Of a stretch of DNA of 64,000 nt, positions 1 through 6,417 are shown one piece after another. The first letter of the stretch is position 1; each line of letters starts with the position of its first letter. Source of the stretch: Nitrincola salilacus (GTDB lineage: Bacteria; Pseudomonadota; Gammaproteobacteria; Pseudomonadales; Balneatricaceae); contig NZ_CP176580.1 in NCBI RefSeq assembly GCF_046271865.1, positions 3,410,001 through 3,474,000 on the forward strand, in the 5' to 3' direction. The notes beneath the pieces were generated by a model. The model had not been told where the DNA came from, did not search any database, and saw only the letters and a program-made list of their open reading frames with translations. A program made the translations under genes and the position numbers.

Positions 1-1194
1 GTGGGCTTCATGTTTATTGACCCATCCATGATCAGCCGTATTATGCCGCAACAGTTTTTCGGCGGTATCAATGTCTTTTCACTGATGGCGATTCCGCTGT
101 TTATTCTGGCGGGTAACCTGATGAACGCCAGTGGCCTGACTGAACGCCTGATGCATCTGGCGAAAATGCTGGTCGGTCATTTGCGTGGTGGTGTCGGTCA
201 TGTCAACGTGGTTTCCAGCGTGTTCTTTGCTGGCGTCAATGGATCAGCTGTAGCGGATACCTCAGCGCTGGGTTCTCTGCTGGTACCGGCAATGAAAAAA
301 GAGGGGTACTCTACTGCTTTTGCCGCCGGTCTGACGGCAGGCAGTTCATTGATCGGACCGATTATCCCACCCAGTATCTTCATGATTCTGTATGCTTCGC
401 TGACCAACACGTCAGTCGGCAGCCTATTTCTGGCAGGTGTGATACCAGGACTCATTCTGGGCATTGCCTTTATGGGACTGAATGCCTGGTATGCCTGGAA
501 ACACCAGTTGAAGAAACAGGGTAGCTTCCCTCCTTTCAGCATGATAGCAATGGCTGCACTGGGTGCCATGCCAGCACTGGTAGCTCCCTTTATCATTGTT
601 GCTGGTATCGTGATGGGATTTGTCACACCGACCGAATCCGGCGCGTTGACGGCGGCTTATGTCGCACTGTGCGGCATGCTGCTCGGACAACTGACACTTC
701 CTGCTCTGTGGAAAGCCATTGTCGATACTGCCCGGCTGACTTCAGCAATTTTCCTGATCATGGCAGCCTCTGCAACCGTTAGTTGGCTGTTGTCTTATGC
801 ACAGGTACCGGCACAGTTTGTCGAAGTGTTGGCGCCCTATGTCGACAAACCAGTCATGGTTCTGCTGATTCTCAGTCTGATCACCTTTATCACAGGCATG
901 TTCATGGAGGAGGTCTCAGCCCTGATGCTACTGACGCCAATCTTTGCTCCAATCGCGATGATGGCGGGTATAGACCCTGTACACCTGGGCATCATAATAA
1001 CCCTGAACATCACCATTGCATTGATCACGCCGCCAATGGGCGCCTGTGTGTTTGTTGCTGCAGCCGTCAGTCGAATAGAGATTGTTGAACTATTCAAGAC
1101 CATCTGGCCTTTTGTACTGACTGCTATTCTGGTGCTTATCCTACTGATATTTTTTCCGGCGCTGACACTCTGGCTGCCGGCAACCATAGGATAA
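1..1194 (+). CDS. TRAP transporter large permease (DctM family), 5' end outside window
   Basis: Large membrane subunit of a tripartite ATP-independent periplasmic (TRAP) transporter, which imports organic acids or similar solutes using an ion gradient. The 397 visible residues are a run of hydrophobic helices with DctM hallmarks: an early PLFILAGNLM segment, a conserved NGSAVADTSALG stretch near residues 80-91, and IGPIIPPSIFMI near 118-129. A second inverted half ends in LITPPMGACVFVA. Family members are about 425-430 residues, so roughly 30-40 N-terminal residues lie left of the window; the first GTG is probably internal. The periplasmic binding protein and small permease are not visible and may lie upstream. 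The stop is only four bases before the dipeptidase start, so the two are co-transcribed. Substrate unknown. Confidence 0.9.
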   Translation: MGFMFIDPSMISRIMPQQFFGGINVFSLMAIPLFILAGNLMNASGLTERLMHLAKMLVGHLRGGVGHVNVVSSVFFAGVNGSAVADTSALGSLLVPAMKKEGYSTAFAAGLTAGSSLIGPIIPPSIFMILYASLTNTSVGSLFLAGVIPGLILGIAFMGLNAWYAWKHQLKKQGSFPPFSMIAMAALGAMPALVAPFIIVAGIVMGFVTPTESGALTAAYVALCGMLLGQLTLPALWKAIVDTARLTSAIFLIMAASATVSWLLSYAQVPAQFVEVLAPYVDKPVMVLLILSLITFITGMFMEEVSALMLLTPIFAPIAMMAGIDPVHLGIIITLNITIALITPPMGACVFVAAAVSRIEIVELFKTIWPFVLTAILVLILLIFFPALTLWLPATIG

Positions 1195-1198
1195 ACTG

Positions 1199-1939
1199 AT
1201 GTTGAATGATATGAATCTGTTGATAACTGAATCGTTTCACAGCCCCATCCCACACCAGGCTGAACCAGACTGGAATCAGGTCAGTCGTATTCCAATCAAG
1301 GAAACGAATGAACCTCTGGTTCCGCTGTCACTGGCCCCGACGCCAATCAAGGTGTTCCCCGCATATAACCGGCTGGGAACACCTGGCGCCGTGGCTGACT
1401 GTTTTATCCGTGAAGGTGTCTACCGTCGCCTGCTGGCTGTCGCTCGCTCGTTACCTGCTGGATACAGCCTGGTGATTCTGGATGGCTGGAGACCCTGGCG
1501 TGTACAACAGTATCTATTCGATAGCCTTTACGAAACCTTGCACCAACAGCACCCTGATGCAGGTGAAACGCAACTCATTGCCATGACGCGGGAATTTGTC
1601 TCCATCGCCAGTCGTGATCCGGAATCTCCCAGTCCACATCTGACTGGTGGCGCTGTCGATGTAACGCTGTGTGATGCTGATGGGCTAATGCTTGATATGG
1701 GCACCCGCTTTGATGAGGCCTCACCCGCCTCACATACAGACTATTTTGAACAGTTTGGGGATGGCAGTGCTGAGCAAGTCGCACGTGATCGACGGCGACT
1801 GCTGTTCAATGCCATGTCACAACAGGGATTCACCAACCTACCCAGTGAATGGTGGCATTATGACTTTGGTGATCAGCTCTGGGCCAGCTACAGGGGTGAG
1901 CCTCATGCACTGTATGGGCCCACCGAGTTTTCGATCTAA
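1199..1939 (+). CDS. D-alanyl-D-alanine dipeptidase (VanX/DdpX-like, peptidase M15D)
   Basis: Zinc dipeptidase that cleaves D-Ala-D-Ala or related D,D-dipeptides released from peptidoglycan. The 246-residue protein carries the M15 signature SPHLTGGAVD (residues 145-154, zinc ligands H147 and D154) and EWWHYDF (catalytic E217, zinc ligand H220). DGWRPWRV near residue 95-102 supplies the conserved substrate-binding Arg. No signal peptide is seen, so a cytoplasmic site is likely, as in VanX and E. coli DdpX. It follows the TRAP permease by four bases; E. coli DdpX instead sits with a dipeptide ABC transporter. This suggests, without proving, that the TRAP system brings in a substrate or precursor. 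The start at 1199 has an AGGA-like site within the permease end; ATG at 1211 is an alternative. Confidence 0.88.
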   Translation: MLNDMNLLITESFHSPIPHQAEPDWNQVSRIPIKETNEPLVPLSLAPTPIKVFPAYNRLGTPGAVADCFIREGVYRRLLAVARSLPAGYSLVILDGWRPWRVQQYLFDSLYETLHQQHPDAGETQLIAMTREFVSIASRDPESPSPHLTGGAVDVTLCDADGLMLDMGTRFDEASPASHTDYFEQFGDGSAEQVARDRRRLLFNAMSQQGFTNLPSEWWHYDFGDQLWASYRGEPHALYGPTEFSI

Positions 1940-1949
1940 TCCCACACCT

Positions 1950-1976
1950 CGCCAGGCATGATTCTCATGCCTGGCG
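1950..1976. other. 12-bp perfect stem-loop after the dipeptidase gene
   Basis: CGCCAGGCATGA (1950-1961) and TCATGCCTGGCG (1965-1976) are perfect reverse complements around a 3-base loop. It begins 10 bases after the dipeptidase stop. There is no T-tract on either strand, so it is not a classical intrinsic terminator. It could be a 3'-end stabilising or Rho-associated hairpin. Confidence 0.5.
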
Positions 1977-2191
1977 ACCTGCTGACAGGCTACCATAGCC
2001 ACCCGGTTAAATCTGAAGCTGAGCTGAAACACGCAATTAAGCTGGCGCAAATTGATGGCGTCGAGACTGCACAAGTGGTTTTACTAAGACAGGGGCAAAA
2101 TATCGCTGATAACACACGTGCCACACACCAGTTGCTGGCTCAGGAAGCATTGAGACGTCAGGAAAAACAGGATCAATCACTATGCATCTGA
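1958..2191 (+). CDS. Small hypothetical ORF resembling half a PDZ domain
   Basis: A 77-codon open frame, not recognised as a known gene. Its first half follows the pattern of the second part of a PDZ domain: GDLLTGYHSHPVKSEAELKHAI, abbreviated here as GD-hydrophobic, then HPVKS, then a helix and a VVLLRQGQ strand. This resembles the 'GD-I--vnG-pV-s--dL' stretch of HtrA-type PDZ domains. The tail is polar and helical. The start overlaps the perfect hairpin at 1950-1976 and no good ribosome-binding site is seen. It may be a remnant of a larger gene rather than an expressed protein. Confidence 0.3.
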   Translation: MILMPGDLLTGYHSHPVKSEAELKHAIKLAQIDGVETAQVVLLRQGQNIADNTRATHQLLAQEALRRQEKQDQSLCI

Positions 2192-2357
2192 ACAGCGCTG
2201 CCCTAACCCTTCCCGCACACCGTCAAATTTATCGACTATCATCGCTCCACCACCCTGTACTGACTTTGCGGCTATACAGCTAATTATCAGAAGAGCCTTC
2301 CTGACACCAGGTGACATACAGAAAAGCACCCCTTAAAGCCACAAAGAATCATATGTA

Positions 2358-2386
2358 TTGCTAATTCTTCAAAAAGAAACTAATAT
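2358..2386 (+). promoter_or_regulatory. Candidate sigma-70 promoter for hipBA
   Basis: TTGCTA (2358-2363) and TAATAT (2381-2386) are separated by exactly 17 bases, in an AT-rich stretch 38 bases before the antitoxin start. Each hexamer matches consensus at four of six positions. The rest of the 2192-2423 gap shows nothing else I can name. A HipB operator of the E. coli TATCC-N8-GGATA type was not found. Confidence 0.45.
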
Positions 2387-2423
2387 ACTGCTTATCTAAC
2401 AATAGCAACATATATGTTTCATT

Positions 2424-2747
2424 ATGCAATCGCTACTCGAACAAATCAAAAAACGCCGCTTGGAACTGGTACTGAAGCAGCACGATATGTTGCTGCGAGT
2501 AGGCATATCTCGCCAGCAATATCAGCGACTGGAGACCAAAGGCAACCCCAGGTTAGATACTCTGGAGCTCATTGCCAAGGGGCTTAAAAGTGAACTGCTC
2601 CTGATTCCACAAGAGAAGCTGAATGCTGTGTTGGCGGTACTGGCAGATGAGTCCGCGAAACCTGTTGATTCGAGGCCGTCCATCAAAGGCAGCAATAAGT
2701 CATTAGCCGATGATCCATGGCAAGGGCTGTTGGGAGATGATGAATGA
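2424..2747 (+). CDS. hipB: HipB-like antitoxin, XRE-type helix-turn-helix
   Basis: A 107-residue DNA-binding protein. Residues about 10-60 form an XRE/Cro helix-turn-helix: an LKQHDMLLRVGISRQQYQRLE core followed by NPRLDTLELIAKGL, as in HipB antitoxins, which bind HipA and repress their own operon. The C-terminal 40 residues are polar and probably disordered, like the HipB tail. Its stop overlaps the hipA start (ATGA, 2744-2747), the usual translational coupling of antitoxin and toxin. The symbol is by family and context; sequence identity to E. coli HipB was not measured. Confidence 0.8.
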   Translation: MQSLLEQIKKRRLELVLKQHDMLLRVGISRQQYQRLETKGNPRLDTLELIAKGLKSELLLIPQEKLNAVLAVLADESAKPVDSRPSIKGSNKSLADDPWQGLLGDDE

Positions 2748-4009
2748 GCACAGACGCAAACGATGAAGTGAATGTATTGCAACTTACAATCCACGATGTA
2801 CTCGTTGGCTACCTCGCTGGCTTCAAAAATGGTCGCAATGTATTGAGTATTGCGGATGCGTTTAAAAACAATCCTGGTCGTCCGACATTCAGCTTGATTA
2901 CACACCCTGAATTTCCGAATGCGATCAAGATAATGGCTGAGCCATGGTCACGAAATCAAAGATTGCACCCTGTTCTATCAAACCTGCTGCCAGAAGGTTC
3001 TCTGCGTGAGCTGATAGCGCAAGGCTTGAAAGTCCATGTTGACCACGAATTTCATCTTCTCACGTATCTCGGCAGTGATTTGCCGGGCGCCATTGTGGCA
3101 ACACCCTTGGAGCCAGATGATGTGCCTGGCTACGTGCTGAACACACACGGAAAGGCTAAGGCGGTTAAATTCGATACAGTCACTCAAGAGAACAAATTTT
3201 CTCTGGCTGGCGTTCAAATGAAGTTTTCCATGAAAGAAAAGGATGGACGCTATCATTTATCCAAAGGCGATGAGTTGGGTGATTGGATCATCAAAACGCC
3301 ATCAACCAAGCACAAATTTGTGCCATTGAATGAATATACCGCTATGTCACTGGCAAGGCTCGCAGGTGTTGGTATACCTGAAATCAAGCTCGTTGAACTG
3401 GATCAGCTCGATAACCTGCCTCAAATCAACTTACCAGACGAGAAGCAGGCCTTCGCCATAAAACGGTTTGATCGTGAGCATGATCAGCGCATTCACATGG
3501 AAGACTTTGCTCAGATATTGGTGAAGTACCCACACGAGAAGTACAGCTCCGCCAGTTATGAGAGTATCGGCAAAGTCATCTATGACTTTTCGGGCGATGG
3601 GCTGGCTGATGCACAACAGTTCGCAAGGCGACTATTGGTGAATATTCTGTTGGCGAATGGAGATGCACACCTCAAGAACTGGAGTTTTCTGTACCCCGAT
3701 AAAATCACGCCACGACTATCTCCGGCCTACGATATCGTAACAACCAGCGTCTATATCGAAAACGAAACACAGTATGCGCTCAGTCTGGGCAAAACGAAGG
3801 AGTGGTATGTGGCGTCAATGGCACATTTTCAGGCGTGGGCAGAACGATCAGGCATTCCATGGCGGGTCATCAAGCCACATCTGGATGACACTATGACAAA
3901 AGTAAGAGAGTTATGGCCTGAAGCGCTTGATAGCCTTCCGATGAATGATCTGCATAAGGATGGACTGAGAGCCCATTGGTGTAATCTTCACGAAGACTTT
4001 AGAATTTGA
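2744..4009 (+). CDS. hipA: HipA-family serine/threonine kinase toxin
   Basis: Toxin kinase of a type II toxin-antitoxin pair; E. coli HipA phosphorylates glutamyl-tRNA synthetase and causes persistence. The 421-residue protein has the HipA N-terminal subdomain (VLVGYL, then SNLLPEGSLRE near 85-95), the loop FSLAGVQMKFSM near 150 and the nucleotide-binding Lys in DWIIKTP near 180. The catalytic segment NGDAHLKNWSF lies near 302-312 and the metal-binding AYDIVTT near 328. All kinase motifs look intact, so activity is expected. The length is slightly below the usual ~440. It is the left edge of the defence island. Substrate specificity cannot be read from sequence. Confidence 0.88.
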   Translation: MSTDANDEVNVLQLTIHDVLVGYLAGFKNGRNVLSIADAFKNNPGRPTFSLITHPEFPNAIKIMAEPWSRNQRLHPVLSNLLPEGSLRELIAQGLKVHVDHEFHLLTYLGSDLPGAIVATPLEPDDVPGYVLNTHGKAKAVKFDTVTQENKFSLAGVQMKFSMKEKDGRYHLSKGDELGDWIIKTPSTKHKFVPLNEYTAMSLARLAGVGIPEIKLVELDQLDNLPQINLPDEKQAFAIKRFDREHDQRIHMEDFAQILVKYPHEKYSSASYESIGKVIYDFSGDGLADAQQFARRLLVNILLANGDAHLKNWSFLYPDKITPRLSPAYDIVTTSVYIENETQYALSLGKTKEWYVASMAHFQAWAERSGIPWRVIKPHLDDTMTKVRELWPEALDSLPMNDLHKDGLRAHWCNLHEDFRI

Positions 4010-4131
4010 CATGGTGTAGTGGTTCAATGATTCCGGACACCAATGTAGTAGACTGCCACTATTCACTCAGCTCTGAAGAAGAACTATCTGTCAGCAATGA
4101 CTACATGAATCTGATGGATTCTGAGTCAGAG

Positions 4132-4371
4132 CTATTCGTCTACTACCCGACCGAACTCAATAGTGTTGTCCAAATTATTCTCTGAAAATAAGGTGTGAGC
4201 GCGACGCTGCTCTTTAATTGCAGCCAAGGCTGAGAAGAAGCACACCTCACACAGATGCACCTCATAGCTGGCACCGTCATGCGCAGAGCTATACCCCCAA
4301 TCCGCTTTGAGCGTTCCAAACTCAGATGTTTTACCGTCTGAAGTGTTGCGACCACAGACAGTGGTGTGCGA
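4132..4371 (-). pseudogene. Remnant of a small zinc-ribbon protein gene, N-terminus lost
   Basis: Reading the minus strand from 4371 to the TAG at 4134-4132 gives 79 codons without a start codon; a TGA lies immediately upstream (4374-4372). The peptide has paired cysteines: VCGRNTSDGKTSEFG at its beginning and HLCEVCFFSALAAIK in the middle. Between them is a glycine/aromatic core (ADWGYSSAHDGASYEV). This is the pattern of a short zinc-ribbon protein whose first CxxC has been cut, since only one Cys remains before GR. The rest of 4010-4487 shows no gene I can support. Function unknown; called a pseudogene because the N-terminal half-site and start are missing. Confidence 0.45.
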
Positions 4372-4487
4372 TCAAAAGATACCCATACCAAATAACACTG
4401 CTCGGTTGCCGGGAGAAGCCATGGAATACTTAGCTGTTGCGCGCTTCAAAAAAATGGCACTGTTCGCCTGAGGACAAGAGTGTCGAT

Positions 4488-5039
4488 TTAGGGGCGCTTA
4501 CTGTTTAAATCAGAGAACAGCTCACTGAAGAATGCTTTACCCGCATCGCTCAATACCCAGTTACCCTTGGCGTTTTGAAAAGCAATGCCGCGCCTGCTCA
4601 AAACTTTTTCCATATTCGAGACAAGGCTCCCCTTCAGATCACAAGCAGCCAGTACTTCCTGCTTATCTTCCCCTTGCGCAATCTGCACCAGGATTTCACT
4701 GCTGGCTCCAACATCAGGGTCTGTCAGTAGCTCAAACTGGTAGCCTAACTCAGTTACACCGCGGCCCAGCACCAACAGCAGCCCCTGAACCTTGCGCACA
4801 GCATCATTTTGCGCGTCATCGGGATCGATCGAACGTATGTATGCAAAGCCATCCCGCAATACCAGTTCGAACCCAATGTTTGAATAAAGGTCGCGATAAT
4901 AACGGTCGAAGTTTGAAATCAGCTCCTCGTACAGGGGGTTTGGCGTCAACCCGTTGTCCTTGAAAATGTATTCATTCACAACCTGCCCATTGATGAGCAT
5001 CTCGTAAAGCGCTCGACTTCTGCGTTGATCAACTTGCAT
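4488..5039 (-). CDS. mksE: MksE/JetB-like winged-helix subunit of a Wadjet condensin
   Basis: Small regulatory subunit of an SMC-like Wadjet/Mks complex, which recognises and cleaves circular plasmids. The protein (183 residues from ATG 5039) has MukE/MksE features: NEYIFKDNGLTPNPLYEEL, a YYRDLYSNIGFEL stretch, an RDGFAYIR strand and a C-terminal winged-helix region (KVLSRRGIAFQNAKGNWVLS). I chose 5039 because GGAG precedes it by 7-8 bases and it overlaps the mksF stop by only 11 bases. An ATG at 5087 would add 16 residues lying wholly inside mksF. It is last in the four-gene operon and probably bridges the kleisin MksF to MksB. Confidence 0.8.
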   Translation of the reverse strand: MQVDQRRSRALYEMLINGQVVNEYIFKDNGLTPNPLYEELISNFDRYYRDLYSNIGFELVLRDGFAYIRSIDPDDAQNDAVRKVQGLLLVLGRGVTELGYQFELLTDPDVGASSEILVQIAQGEDKQEVLAACDLKGSLVSNMEKVLSRRGIAFQNAKGNWVLSDAGKAFFSELFSDLNSKRP

Positions 5040-6417
5040 ATACCGGCTCCAGTGCCCTGACGTAATAGACCAGTTCGAATCCTTCATGCTGAATCGCGCG
5101 TTGACGAAACTCTGGTATCACTTGAAAATCCTTCTCACTCACAAACCATTTCATCGCTTCTAATACATCCACTAACTGATAATCTGGCAACACCTGTTGT
5201 AAATAGTCGTGTAGGGCCAACTGTAGATCAGCACAGGATTCGGGCGATACCCACTCCCTCATTAATTGCCGAATGGTTTCTTTTCGATATTGCTGTTGCC
5301 GCTCAAAGTCCTCAGCCTCGGCATCCAGCTCAACAACTTGAGATGTACTGGCCTGTTGACGAAGCTGGTCAACCCTAACGCGCAAGAACTCTTCAAAATG
5401 ACGTCGTTGGTCATATCCATGCCACTCAAGACGGGCGCCGTAACGTACACCGTGCAACCCTGAAAACAGGTGCCCGAACCGGAAAACAGGGTCATCCTTT
5501 CTAAGAAAGTTATTCTTGAGACTCCCGTCTTGAAGTGATCTTGCCGCTTGCAACAGTTCATTGAATGCCGTCTCGAGCGCGTTGTACTGCAAGCGTTGCT
5601 GGGCATTTTGCCGCACATACCGTTCCAGCGACCGCCTGATTTTCTCAACATCTGACGCATGAGCACGAATCGAGGCACTCGCGTACCGAACCTGCTGGCT
5701 GAGCTGTGGCAACCCCGCATGGTGCAGCAATACCGCTATATCGCGTAGAGAGGTAAGCGCTGGCTGTCCTTCTTTGAGTGATTCACGCTCATTCAAAAAC
5801 TGCAGAGTCGGCAGTACATGATGCCGGTATATCTGATCGATCTGCTCCAGCGCTGTGCTCGCCTGCCGATTTTGCTCCAGGTTGCCCAGTTCCATCTGCT
5901 CCACCATCTCCGAAAGGCGTTCAGCCTGCCCCTGCAAGCTGTTTACATTATCTCGCATCTTCGCCTGTGTATAACGGATATGGACCCGGAGCAGTTCAAG
6001 CTGCTCATCGAACTGCCGATCACCAGGCTGCAGCGTACATAGCCTGAGTGCCTCAAGGCTGTCGTAAAACCGTCGGCGCAGATCTTCCAGTTGCGCACTC
6101 GAGAGCTCACGCAATCGACGACGATCGAAGTGACGAAACATATCGATAACAAAAGGCGCAAAAACGAAGACAGCGCGGTTCCGATCCACCTCGATCACCA
6201 AGTCAGCACGGCGCAGATTCTCCAGGTCGAACATAGCACGCAAGCGCTTCTGTTCCACCTCTGACTGACAATCAAGCATCGCTCTTACTAACTGATGATA
6301 TTGCCGGACCGGCATTTCTTCCGGACCTCCATGGTGATCAATATGGTCTATCAGACTGAGAAACACCTCCTTGTGTTCGATCATGGCAATCAATGTTTTT
6401 TCAGTGGAGACTATCAT
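5029..6417 (-). CDS. mksF: MksF/JetA-like kleisin subunit of a Wadjet condensin
   Basis: Kleisin-type subunit that closes the MksB dimer ring. The 462-residue protein begins with a helical winged-helix-like region (residues about 1-100). A long helical middle (about 110-300) has heptad-like runs such as LRVHIRYTQAKMRDNVNSLQ. A C-terminal domain ends in FVSEKDFQVIPEFRQRA. No enzymatic motif is expected or seen. The start overlaps the mksB stop by four bases (ATGA, 6414-6417), and its stop overlaps mksE, indicating stoichiometric translation. Identification rests on position between an SMC-like ATPase and a MukE-like protein as well as overall MukF/MksF-like architecture. Confidence 0.8.
   Translation of the reverse strand: MIVSTEKTLIAMIEHKEVFLSLIDHIDHHGGPEEMPVRQYHQLVRAMLDCQSEVEQKRLRAMFDLENLRRADLVIEVDRNRAVFVFAPFVIDMFRHFDRRRLRELSSAQLEDLRRRFYDSLEALRLCTLQPGDRQFDEQLELLRVHIRYTQAKMRDNVNSLQGQAERLSEMVEQMELGNLEQNRQASTALEQIDQIYRHHVLPTLQFLNERESLKEGQPALTSLRDIAVLLHHAGLPQLSQQVRYASASIRAHASDVEKIRRSLERYVRQNAQQRLQYNALETAFNELLQAARSLQDGSLKNNFLRKDDPVFRFGHLFSGLHGVRYGARLEWHGYDQRRHFEEFLRVRVDQLRQQASTSQVVELDAEAEDFERQQQYRKETIRQLMREWVSPESCADLQLALHDYLQQVLPDYQLVDVLEAMKWFVSEKDFQVIPEFRQRAIQHEGFELVYYVRALEPVYAS

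Noticed and set aside
1940..2423. Second attachment copy of the tRNA-Ser 3' end at the left side of the island
   Set aside because: I looked for the GGGATTCGAACC-type 3' segment on both strands here and did not find it; the left boundary remains undefined.
4027..4185. 52-codon plus-strand frame after hipA
   Set aside because: No ribosome-binding site and low-complexity acidic composition; the opposite strand has a more protein-like zinc-ribbon remnant.
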